From NCBI GenBank assembly GCA_031292175.1, contig JARLHQ010000005.1:1-64000 (forward strand): DNA of 64,000 bases, written 5' to 3'. A model generated the notes under the pieces. The model saw only the letters and a list, made by a program, of their open reading frames with translations. It had not been told where the DNA came from and searched no databases. This document shows, piece by piece, positions 51,573 through 59,111 of this stretch (positions within the stretch are counted from its first letter, which is position 1; the number at the start of each line of letters is the position of its first letter). Source of the DNA: Humidesulfovibrio sp. Its GTDB lineage: Bacteria; Desulfobacterota; Desulfovibrionia; Desulfovibrionales; Desulfovibrionaceae. Both the position numbers and the translations under genes were made by a program.

Positions 51573-52136
51573 ATGTCGGGCGAGCGGAACATCTATCTCA
51601 TCGGCGCGCGGGCCAGCGGCAAAACCACCCTGGGGCGCAAGCTCGCGGCGCTGCTCAAGCGGCCCTTCGTGGACACGGACCGGCGCGTGCGTCTGCGTAC
51701 GGGAAAAACCGTGGCCGAACTGGTGGAGGCGGGCGGCTGGGAGGCTTTCCGCGAGGCCGAGAGCATAGCCCTGGCCGAGGTCTCCGTGTTCTCCGGCCAG
51801 GTGGTGTCCTGCGGCGGCGGCATTGTGCTTGCACAGGAGAATTGCGACCTGCTCGCACGCGGCATTGTGCTCTATTTGAAGGCCCCGGCCGAGGTGTTGG
51901 CCGGACGGCTGGAGAAAAGCCCCCTGGCGGCCCAGAGGCCGTCCTTGACCGGCGGCGGCGTGGTGGACGAGGTGCGCCAGGTGCTGGCCGAGCGCGGGGG
52001 CATCTATCTTTCCTGCGCCCACGCCGTACTCCCGGCGGATGCGCCGCTTACCGAACTGGTGGATCTGGCCTTGGCGGAGGTTACGCGCCTGGGCGGGGCC
52101 AAGCCCGCTGTTGCCGGGCGTGGGCGAATCTCGTAG
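51573..52136 (+). CDS. aroL: Shikimate kinase
   Basis: A 187-residue P-loop kinase that phosphorylates shikimate in aromatic amino acid synthesis. ATG 51573 follows GGAGG. Motifs: IYLIGARASGKTTLGRKLA (Walker A), FVDTDRRV (substrate Asp), WEAFREAES, VSCGGGIVL (substrate-binding GGG loop) and AQRPSL in the lid. It starts a plus-strand run that goes on through the GAK genes to aroC, the last shikimate-pathway enzyme; the usual intermediate genes are not here. Confidence 0.95.
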   Translation: MSGERNIYLIGARASGKTTLGRKLAALLKRPFVDTDRRVRLRTGKTVAELVEAGGWEAFREAESIALAEVSVFSGQVVSCGGGIVLAQENCDLLARGIVLYLKAPAEVLAGRLEKSPLAAQRPSLTGGGVVDEVRQVLAERGGIYLSCAHAVLPADAPLTELVDLALAEVTRLGGAKPAVAGRGRIS

Positions 52137-52172
52137 CATGCGGGCCGCGCCAAAGGTGGCCGGGAGGTTCCG

Positions 52173-52778
52173 ATGAGCGCCTGGAGACTTGAAACCGACG
52201 TGAGCGAGGCGGATCTGCCGCGGCTTCTGCGGCTTTTGGCGAACGCCTTGGAAGCGGGCCCCGCCGAGGCCACCGGACCTTTGACCGGCTTTCCGCCGGA
52301 GGTGCGCGCGCTGGAGCTTTTTGCCGAGCGCAGCGGCGCGGGCTACGCGCTCACGCTCAAGGCCAGGCGCGCCGTGGAGTCCCATGCATCGGCCCACGAC
52401 GCCGGCGGCCAGAAGACCATGGGCCATGCCCGCGAGACGGACGCGGCCGAGCGCGCGCGGGAGAAGTACCGCCAGCTCAAGAAGCTCATGCAGGCAGACT
52501 ATAAGGTGCTGCAGAAGGCGGCCGAGGCCGGAACCCTGCCCGCGCCGGAGGTGCTGGAGTCTTTCCTGGCCCTGTGCGACTCCATGGCGGACATCGTCCA
52601 GCCGCTGCTGGCCCCGCGCGGCCTGGAGGCCAAGGAGCTGGCCCTGGCCAACCGGTCCTTTGTGGAGGAGGCGCGCGCCCTGCGTCGGGCCGTTTCCGCC
52701 CGGGACGTGGCCGCTCTGGCCGAGGTTCTGGCGCGGTTGGAACGCCGCAAGTCGGCCTGCCACGTCCAGTTCCGCTGA
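52173..52778 (+). CDS. GAK system XXXCH-type protein
   Basis: A 201-residue hydrophilic protein. The last part is helical (about 90-201) and ends SACHVQFR: a CH pair followed by Phe-Arg at the extreme C terminus. I recall this as the XXXCH domain of the GAK system, described as a cytochrome c-prime-like helical domain in which the first Cys of CxxCH is missing. With one Cys only, covalent heme attachment is doubtful. The N-terminal 75 residues are a separate small domain (MSAWRLETDVSEADLPRLL, with FPPEVRALELFAERSGAGYALTLKARR), weakly reminiscent of the amphi-Trp protein encoded further on. It starts 36 bases after aroL and is the first GAK gene. Confidence 0.75.
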   Translation: MSAWRLETDVSEADLPRLLRLLANALEAGPAEATGPLTGFPPEVRALELFAERSGAGYALTLKARRAVESHASAHDAGGQKTMGHARETDAAERAREKYRQLKKLMQADYKVLQKAAEAGTLPAPEVLESFLALCDSMADIVQPLLAPRGLEAKELALANRSFVEEARALRRAVSARDVAALAEVLARLERRKSACHVQFR

Positions 52779-52826
52779 GACCCGCCGGAAAATTTCACCC
52801 CGCCGCACGGCGGGCAAGGAGCACGG

Positions 52827-53987
52827 ATGACGCGCCAGCATCAGCACGAGGGCTGCACCGCCCTGACGGCCGAGCCCCTCACGCCAGACGTCACAGAGTT
52901 TGACGAGCGGCTCTTCGCCAGTCTGATCGACACGCGCCTGGACGCGGCGGCCGAGGCGCGCATCCTCACGCCCGGCGTGGTCCAGCCCGCGCAGGACTCG
53001 GTCCTGGCCGTGCACTGGCACCCTGAGCACGTGCCGTTGCCGCTCATCAAGCGGCGCATCGAGGCCAGTTACCCGGCCATGCGCAAGAGCCTCATCATCC
53101 CCACCCAGCACAATGAGCTGCTGGAGTACGGCCCGTACTCCGGGGTGGAGGTGGACTGCTACTCGCGCGGATTCAATCAGAAAGTGCAGCTTCTTCTGCA
53201 CTTCCGCACTGAAAAGCTGAGCGACGCGCACGTGCTGAAAAGCATGCTGGCGCACACCCACGCCTACCGTTCCAGCCAGCTCTTCGACTACCTCAGCACC
53301 ATCACGAAGCCCGACGAGGCCCGGCTGGCCCTCGCGGCGCGCGAGTCCGGCGCGGAGCCCGAACTGGTGGACCTGGCGCGCATCTGCTGTCTGAAGCTCG
53401 AAGCCCTCATCAAGGCCCACGAAGGCGACATGCCCGTGGACGCCATCAAGAACAAGCTGGTGCGCAACTTTGTGGACGGCCTGCGGCCGTTTTTGGGTGA
53501 GATCACGGCCAACCGCGTGCAGGTCTTCCTGAAAGAGGTCAAGGCCGTGGTCAAGATCCAGTTCCCGCTCAGCTATTTCTACCGTACCACGGAGTTCATC
53601 GAGGAGGCGCGCGGTCTGGGCGGCGGGGTGGTCATCCCCCACCCCGAGCAGTTCTGGCCCATCCTGCTGGCCGACTACGACGTGGATGGCTACGAGGTGT
53701 GGAACCCGCAATCCCAGCGCTACACGGAGTTCCTCATCTCCGTCCTGTATGAGAAGAACCGTCGGCGCGGCAACGGCGAGCGCCGCTGGCTGGTGTTCAT
53801 GGGCGACGACACCCATATGGGCGAGAAGACCCTGCCCCTGAGCGGCGGGACAGATCCGGCCAAGGCCAATCGCGAGATCGGCCTCCAGCCCGCCTGGGAC
53901 GATCTCTCCATCGGCAAGAAGCTCATCGTGGCGGACATGGACCGCGCGCGTGTCATCGAGGAATACTCCGCCCGGCTGGACGGCTAG
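52827..53987 (+). CDS. PHP-like metal-dependent phosphoesterase domain protein of the GAK locus
   Basis: A 386-residue soluble protein. I do not recall a family name, but motifs along the chain follow the order seen in PHP phosphoesterases: HWHPEH (about residue 65), IIPTQHNELLEYGPYSGVEVD with its Glu and the following VQLLLHF, PHPEQFWPIL (about 272), DVDGYEVWNP and GDDTHMG (about 331), equivalent to the GSD.H motif. These would supply His and Asp ligands for two or three metal ions. A helical insert (about 165-235) interrupts the domain. If the assignment holds, the protein would remove phosphate from a product of the two kinases of the locus. The classification is inference from motif order, not from a search. 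Confidence 0.6.
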   Translation: MTRQHQHEGCTALTAEPLTPDVTEFDERLFASLIDTRLDAAAEARILTPGVVQPAQDSVLAVHWHPEHVPLPLIKRRIEASYPAMRKSLIIPTQHNELLEYGPYSGVEVDCYSRGFNQKVQLLLHFRTEKLSDAHVLKSMLAHTHAYRSSQLFDYLSTITKPDEARLALAARESGAEPELVDLARICCLKLEALIKAHEGDMPVDAIKNKLVRNFVDGLRPFLGEITANRVQVFLKEVKAVVKIQFPLSYFYRTTEFIEEARGLGGGVVIPHPEQFWPILLADYDVDGYEVWNPQSQRYTEFLISVLYEKNRRRGNGERRWLVFMGDDTHMGEKTLPLSGGTDPAKANREIGLQPAWDDLSIGKKLIVADMDRARVIEEYSARLDG

Positions 53988-54005
53988 GCGGCAACAGGGG
54001 GGCAC

Positions 54006-54275
54006 ATGGGCGACCAGAAGTTCGTATTTGAATCCATGCAGGACGCGGAAAGCATCCGCAAATACCTTCAGGCCGTGATGGACGGCCTGGGCAAGGGGCG
54101 GTTGGCCGTGGCCGCCGGGGACGAGCCGTTCGTGCTCCAGCCCGCTGAGCTGCTGACCTTCACGGTGAAGGCCAGGAAGCGCGGTGGCTCCGGAAGGCTC
54201 TCCCTCACCATCTCCTGGCGCTGCCCGGAGGAGGACGCGCCCAAGGCCGGGGAAACCCTGAAGATCGAGGTCTGA
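54006..54275 (+). CDS. amphi-Trp domain protein (GAK system)
   Basis: An 89-residue single-domain protein. It matches the amphi-Trp domain as I recall it: KFVFESMQDAESIRKYLQAV at the start, GDEPFVLQPAELLTFTVKARKR in the middle and LSLTISWRCP with the conserved Trp near residue 72. The domain is small, alternates charged and hydrophobic residues, and has no known activity; it could be the carrier or substrate handled by the enzymes of the locus. The next gene starts two bases after its stop. Confidence 0.8.
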   Translation: MGDQKFVFESMQDAESIRKYLQAVMDGLGKGRLAVAAGDEPFVLQPAELLTFTVKARKRGGSGRLSLTISWRCPEEDAPKAGETLKIEV

Positions 54276-54276
54276 C

Positions 54277-55923
54277 ATGAGCGGCCTGGAAGGGTTGGAG
54301 GAAAATTTCCGTTTCCTCGTGCTTGAGGTGACGAGCCAGATGGCCGAGACGCGCGCCTTCGCGGCCGCGCCCACCCACGCGGGCTATGACAAGGTCGTCT
54401 CGCGCGACGACTACATCGACAACCTCAAGAACATCGTCGAGGATGCCTGCTATTCGCGCATCCACAGCGCGCGCGGGCTCTCCAAACGCGACATCGACCG
54501 CATCCGGGGTTTGCAGATCATTTCGGCCAACCTGGAACGCATCGCCGACTACTGCGTGAACATTGCCGGGCAGATGCGCTACCTGAAGGATCTTTCGGTG
54601 CTCACGCGCCACAATCCGGGCCCGCTCTTCGACATCATCGACGAGGCGCTGGCGCACATCCTGGAGGTGCGCTCCCGCGCGGACGTGAACGGGGCGCTTG
54701 GCATCTGCCGGGCGGAGTTCGACCTGGACCGGCTGTACAAGGACGCCTTCGACGCCCTCATGGAGGAGCTGCGCCAGGGGCGCGACGTGCAGAACGGCGT
54801 CACCGCCATCTTCATCTTCCGCTACCTGGAGCGCATCGGCGACTCGCTTCTGAACGTCGGAGAGGCGCTGCTCTTCTCGGTCATCGGCGAGAAAATCAAG
54901 ATCGAGCAGTTCCAGGCCCTGCAGCAGACGCTCTCCACCGCCGGGTTCGAGGGCGACGTGGGGGACATCGACTTCCAGTCCATCTGGGGCACGCGCTCCG
55001 GCTGCCGCATCGGCCGGGTGAGCCCCAAGGACGCGGCTCCGACCGATCCGACACAGGGCGGCGTGTTCAAGGAAGGCAACCTGAAGAAGATCCGGCGCGA
55101 GCGCGAGAACCTGGAGCTCTGGGCCAAGGTCTCGCCGGGCACGGGACCGCGCATCTTCAGCTACCATGAGGAGGGCGACAGCGCCTCCATGCTCGTGGAG
55201 TTCCTGCCTGGCTGCACCTGGACCGAAGTGGTGCTCACCGCCGACCGGAACGTGCTGGAGGACGCCATCTTCGTGTTCGAGCAGACCGTGGGCGACATCT
55301 GGCGCTCCACGCTGGAGCGCGGCGAGTCGCCGCTGGACTACATGGAACAGTTGCAAAACCGCATGGCCGCCGTGCGGCACGTGCATCCGGACTTTCTCCG
55401 CCAGACGCGCAGCCTGGGCGCGGTGTCCGTGCCCTCCACCGAGGAGCTCGTCGCGCAGTGCCGCGCCGTGGAGGGCACGCTGCGCACGCCCATGACCGTT
55501 TTGCTGCACGGCGATTTCAACGCGAATAACATCGTCTTCGACCAGGGCTCGCCGCGCGTGCATTATGTGGATCTGCACCGCACCCACAGGGGCGACTTCA
55601 TCCAGGACGCCTCGGTGTTCCTGGTGTCCTTCTTCCGCATGCCCATCTTCGAGCCGGGCCTGCGGTGGCGCATCAACCATATGATCGCCTCGTTCTTCGA
55701 GCATTCGCGCGACTTCGCCGACGACATCGGCGACGAGGCCTGGCAGGCGCGCCTGGCCCTGGGCCTGGCGCGCTCGTTCATGACCAGCACGCGTTTTGAA
55801 CTCAACTACGACTTCGCGCGGGAGATGTTCCTGCGTGCCCACTATCTCATGGAAGGCCTGGTGGCCCACGCGGGCGCGCCCTGGGAGGCCTACCGCCTGC
55901 CCAGGGCGATTCTGTTCTACTAG
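54277..55923 (+). CDS. PhoU-like domain fused to an aminoglycoside phosphotransferase-type kinase
   Basis: A 548-residue fusion. Residues about 1-215 are helical and PhoU-like: the pattern LQIISANLERIADYCVNIAGQ (with R.AD..) and again FRYLERIGDSLLNVGEALLF near 190 is typical of PhoU metal-binding repeats. After a linker (about 230-260), residues about 265-548 are an APH/choline-kinase fold: FKEGNLKKIRRERENL (Lys region), LLHGDFNANNIVFD with catalytic Asp413, and YVDLHRTHRGDFIQD with metal-binding Asp432 in place of DxD. The kinase half is complete enough to be active on a small molecule or peptide. Such a fusion is unusual. It is coupled to the amphi-Trp gene and followed by the ATP-grasp gene. 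Confidence 0.78.
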   Translation: MSGLEGLEENFRFLVLEVTSQMAETRAFAAAPTHAGYDKVVSRDDYIDNLKNIVEDACYSRIHSARGLSKRDIDRIRGLQIISANLERIADYCVNIAGQMRYLKDLSVLTRHNPGPLFDIIDEALAHILEVRSRADVNGALGICRAEFDLDRLYKDAFDALMEELRQGRDVQNGVTAIFIFRYLERIGDSLLNVGEALLFSVIGEKIKIEQFQALQQTLSTAGFEGDVGDIDFQSIWGTRSGCRIGRVSPKDAAPTDPTQGGVFKEGNLKKIRRERENLELWAKVSPGTGPRIFSYHEEGDSASMLVEFLPGCTWTEVVLTADRNVLEDAIFVFEQTVGDIWRSTLERGESPLDYMEQLQNRMAAVRHVHPDFLRQTRSLGAVSVPSTEELVAQCRAVEGTLRTPMTVLLHGDFNANNIVFDQGSPRVHYVDLHRTHRGDFIQDASVFLVSFFRMPIFEPGLRWRINHMIASFFEHSRDFADDIGDEAWQARLALGLARSFMTSTRFELNYDFAREMFLRAHYLMEGLVAHAGAPWEAYRLPRAILFY

Positions 55924-55944
55924 GCCGGGGGAGGGAGGAACGCC

Positions 55945-56865
55945 GTGCGCATCGCCGTTGTGGGAATAGCCGGGGGCTGGTCCTCCGAAGTCTTGGCCGA
56001 CGCCGTCGGGCGCGCCACCGGCGAGCGTGTGCTGGTGGACCTGGACCACGCGCGGCTCGACTTCGCTTCCGGGCGGCTTTTGTGCCGGGATCAGGACGGC
56101 CGCGAACTCGATCTTGCGAGCCTGGACGCCCTGTGTGTCAAGAAGGTGGCCAAGCGCTATGCGCCGCGGATGATCGACCGACTGGAGATGTTGCGCGTGG
56201 CGGCCGCGCGCGGGGTGCGCTGCTTTTCCGACCCGGAACGCATTCTGCGCCTGGTGGACCGTCTGGCCTGCACCGTGACCCTGGCGAACGCGGGCATGCC
56301 CCTGCCGCCGACAACGGTCACCGAGGACCCGGAACAGGCTTTGGATGCCGTGCGCGTCTACGGCAGGGCCGTGCTCAAGCCTCTGTTCACCTCCAAGGCG
56401 CGCGGCATGGCGCTCCTTGACGCCGAGGCCCTGGACGCGAGCGAGATCGCCACGGCCCTGGAGGCCTTCCGCGCCGTGAACCCGGTCATGTACATCCAGC
56501 AGGCCGTGGAGCTGCGCGGCCAGGATCTGGGCGTATGTTTCCTGGGCGGGGAGTATCTGGGCACCTACGCCCGGCGCAAGACCCCAGGCGGCTCTCCGGA
56601 AGGCGAAACCGTCTGGAGCACCAGCACCGTGAACGGCGGCCGCTACGCCGCCTTCGATCCGCCCCGGGAGATCATCGACTTGGCGCGGCGCGCGCAGGAG
56701 CCCTTCGGTCTCGACTTCACCTGCGTGGACGTGGCGCTCACCGAGACCGGGCCTTACATCTTCGAGGTCTCAGCCTTTGGCGGCTTCCGGGGGCTTTTGC
56801 AGGCGCGCGGCCTGGACGTCGCGCAGTTGTTCACGGCCCATGTGCTGCGGGAGCTTAAGCGGTGA
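55945..56865 (+). CDS. GAK system ATP-grasp enzyme (RimK-like)
   Basis: A 306-residue enzyme with GTG start after GGGAGGAA. The ATP-grasp fold is visible in YGRAVLKPLFTSKARGMALL (Lys and Gly-rich loop, about residues 130-152), MYIQQAVELRGQDLGVCFLGGEY, and the metal-binding end GPYIFEVSAFGGFRGLLQA. The usual Glu-x-Asn at the last site reads EVS, so one metal ligand is replaced by Ser. RimK-type relatives add amino acids to proteins or make tetrahydromethanopterin side chains. The product here is unknown. The next gene overlaps by four bases (GTGA). Confidence 0.8.
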   Translation: MRIAVVGIAGGWSSEVLADAVGRATGERVLVDLDHARLDFASGRLLCRDQDGRELDLASLDALCVKKVAKRYAPRMIDRLEMLRVAAARGVRCFSDPERILRLVDRLACTVTLANAGMPLPPTTVTEDPEQALDAVRVYGRAVLKPLFTSKARGMALLDAEALDASEIATALEAFRAVNPVMYIQQAVELRGQDLGVCFLGGEYLGTYARRKTPGGSPEGETVWSTSTVNGGRYAAFDPPREIIDLARRAQEPFGLDFTCVDVALTETGPYIFEVSAFGGFRGLLQARGLDVAQLFTAHVLRELKR

Positions 56866-58046
56866 GCGCGCAGTCCGGCGGACCCGCCGCCTTCGACACC
56901 CTGGCCCGCGTGCTGGCGGAGCGCGAGTCCGCTCCATACGCCTTCCGCTTGCGCCTGGAGGAGCTGACGCTTTCCGTGCGTTCCAACTCCGGGGCGGTCA
57001 TCAATGATCTGCGCGGCTATTTCGCGCCCTTTGCGGCGACGGAGGAATCCGCTCCCGCGGACCTGGATTTTCTGCTGCTCGACAGCCCGGTGGAGGTTCC
57101 ACCCATGGAACTGGCCACGCGGCCGCACCTGCCGGGCAAGCGGCCGGATAAGGAGCGCACGGCCGACCTGCCGGGCGCGGACGGTGGCGGGCGCATTGTG
57201 CGCAAGCAGGCCACGGGCATGCTCTTTGTGTTTGGCGGGCGCGGCGTGAACATTGCGCTCGGTCCCTGCGCGCTGAACCGCAACCAGCTGGTAAACTTTC
57301 TGTGCGCGCGCTACATGGAGCGCCGCGTGGCCCGAGGCTGGGTGCTGGGCCACGCCGCCGGGGTGGCCCGCCCGCAAGCCCTTGGCGGCAAGGCCCTGGC
57401 TTTGTGCGGGTTCGCGGGCATGGGCAAGAGCACCCTCGCCCTGCATCTGGTGGCGCGCGGCTGCGACTTTTTGAGCAACGACCGGGTGTTGGTGGAGCCC
57501 CGTCCGGGACAGGCCCCGGTGCTGCACGGCATCCCCAAGCACCCGCGGCTGAACCCCGGCACGGCCCTGGGCAACCCGGAGCTGTCGCCGCTTCTGGCCT
57601 GCGCCCTGCCTGAGGCCTTGCGTCGGGCCTACGCCGATCTGCCCACGGCGGCGCTTTACGCCGTGGAGGACAAGTACGATGCCGTCATCGACGAGTGTTT
57701 TGGGACACGTTCCAGCGGCGGGACGGCTGGAGACTCGCGCTTCCGGCTGGCCGCCCCTCTGGCCGGGCTGGTGGTGCTGAACTGGCGGCACGGCGGCGGA
57801 TCGCTCAGCGCCCGGCGCGTGGATTTGGCGCTGCGCCCGGATCTGCTGGAGGCTCTGCGCAAGCCGCCGGGGGCATTTTATCTGGACACGGCCTTGAAAA
57901 CGGCCAGGCTCACGGCGGCGGACTGCCTGGAGGCGCTTTCCGGCGTGCCTGCGCTGGAGCTTTCGGGCGGTTCGGACTTTTCGGCCGGGGCCACGGCCTG
58001 CCTCGATTTTTTTGATGAAGAGCAAGCACAAGGACGGGAACCATGA
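56862..58046 (+). CDS. HprK-related kinase B (GAK system)
   Basis: A 394-residue protein whose C-terminal part carries an HprK-like kinase: the P-loop CGFAGMGKSTLALHLVARGC (Lys189), then FLSNDRVLVE, the equivalent of the HprK acidic loop, and KHPRLNPGTAL. HPr kinase phosphorylates a Ser on HPr; no HPr is encoded here, so a different target is likely. The N-terminal 150 residues resemble the extra domain of PqqD/HprK-related proteins and are not assigned. It uses GTG overlapping the ATP-grasp stop, and its own stop overlaps the aroC start (ATGA). Confidence 0.82.
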   Translation: MSAQSGGPAAFDTLARVLAERESAPYAFRLRLEELTLSVRSNSGAVINDLRGYFAPFAATEESAPADLDFLLLDSPVEVPPMELATRPHLPGKRPDKERTADLPGADGGGRIVRKQATGMLFVFGGRGVNIALGPCALNRNQLVNFLCARYMERRVARGWVLGHAAGVARPQALGGKALALCGFAGMGKSTLALHLVARGCDFLSNDRVLVEPRPGQAPVLHGIPKHPRLNPGTALGNPELSPLLACALPEALRRAYADLPTAALYAVEDKYDAVIDECFGTRSSGGTAGDSRFRLAAPLAGLVVLNWRHGGGSLSARRVDLALRPDLLEALRKPPGAFYLDTALKTARLTAADCLEALSGVPALELSGGSDFSAGATACLDFFDEEQAQGREP

Positions 58047-59101
58047 GCGGCAACACCTTCGGCACACTTTTCTCCCTCACCACCTTCGGCGAGTCCCACG
58101 GCGTGGGCCTGGGCGGCGTGGTGGATGGCTGCCCGCCGGGCATCATTCTTTCCGAGGACATCATCCAGCGGGAGCTGGACCGCCGCAAGCCCGGCCAGGG
58201 CGGACCCGCCGCCACGGCGCGCAAGGAGTCCGACACCGTGCGCCTGCTCTCCGGCGTGTTCGAAGGCAAGACCACGGGCACGCCCATCGGCTTCGTCGTC
58301 ATGAATGAGGACCAGCGTTCGCGCGACTACTCGGCGATCATGGATGTGTATCGGCCGGGGCACGCGGACCTGGGCTTCGACGCCAAGTTCGGCGTGCGCG
58401 ACTACCGGGGCGGGGGGCGGTCCTCCGGCCGCGAGACCGTCTCGCGCGTGGCGGGCGGGGCCATCGCCCAGGAGCTGCTGCGCGCGGAGGGCATCGCCGT
58501 GTGCGCGGCCACGGTGGAGTTGGGCGGCATCGCCGCGAGCGGGCGGGATTTCGACGGCGCGCTGGAGCGGCCCTTTTTCAGCGTGGATGCGGACAGCGTG
58601 GACGCCTGGGAGGCGCGCGTGCGCGAGGTGAAGGCCGGGGGCGACACGCTCGGCGGCATCGTGGAGCTGCGCGTCACGGGCGTGCCCGCGGGCTTGGGCG
58701 AGCCCGTGTTCGACAAGCTGGACGCGCGTCTGGCGTACGCCCTCATGGGGGTGGGCGCGGTGAAGGGCGTGGAGATCGGCGCGGGCTTCGCGGCCGCGCG
58801 GCTCACCGGCAGCCAGAATAACGACCCCATGACGCCGGATGGATTTTTATCCAATAACGCCGGTGGGATTCTGGGCGGCATGGCCAGCGGCCAGGAGCTT
58901 GTCGTCCGCGTGGCGGTAAAGCCCATTCCGTCCATCGCCCGCGAGCAGCGGACCGTGGACCGCAACGGCGCGGCCAGACGCATCACCATCGGAGGGCGGC
59001 ACGACATCTGCGCCATTCCGCGCATTGTTCCGGTCTTGCGGGCCATGGCGCTTTTGGCCCTGGCTGACTTCGTGCTGCTGCAACGGCGCGTGGGGCGCTA
59101 G
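58043..59101 (+). CDS. aroC: Chorismate synthase
   Basis: A 352-residue FMN-dependent enzyme forming chorismate from 5-enolpyruvylshikimate 3-phosphate. Motifs: TFGESHGVGLGGVVDG, FEGKTTGTPIGF, YRPGHADLGFDAKFGVRDYRGGGRSSGRET and QNNDPM. It starts within the HprK-like stop codon, so it depends on the GAK operon for translation. Together with aroL it frames the GAK genes. The hybrid kinase gene ends ten bases away on the other strand. Confidence 0.97.
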   Translation: MSGNTFGTLFSLTTFGESHGVGLGGVVDGCPPGIILSEDIIQRELDRRKPGQGGPAATARKESDTVRLLSGVFEGKTTGTPIGFVVMNEDQRSRDYSAIMDVYRPGHADLGFDAKFGVRDYRGGGRSSGRETVSRVAGGAIAQELLRAEGIAVCAATVELGGIAASGRDFDGALERPFFSVDADSVDAWEARVREVKAGGDTLGGIVELRVTGVPAGLGEPVFDKLDARLAYALMGVGAVKGVEIGAGFAAARLTGSQNNDPMTPDGFLSNNAGGILGGMASGQELVVRVAVKPIPSIAREQRTVDRNGAARRITIGGRHDICAIPRIVPVLRAMALLALADFVLLQRRVGR

Positions 59102-59111
59102 CCGTCCAGCC

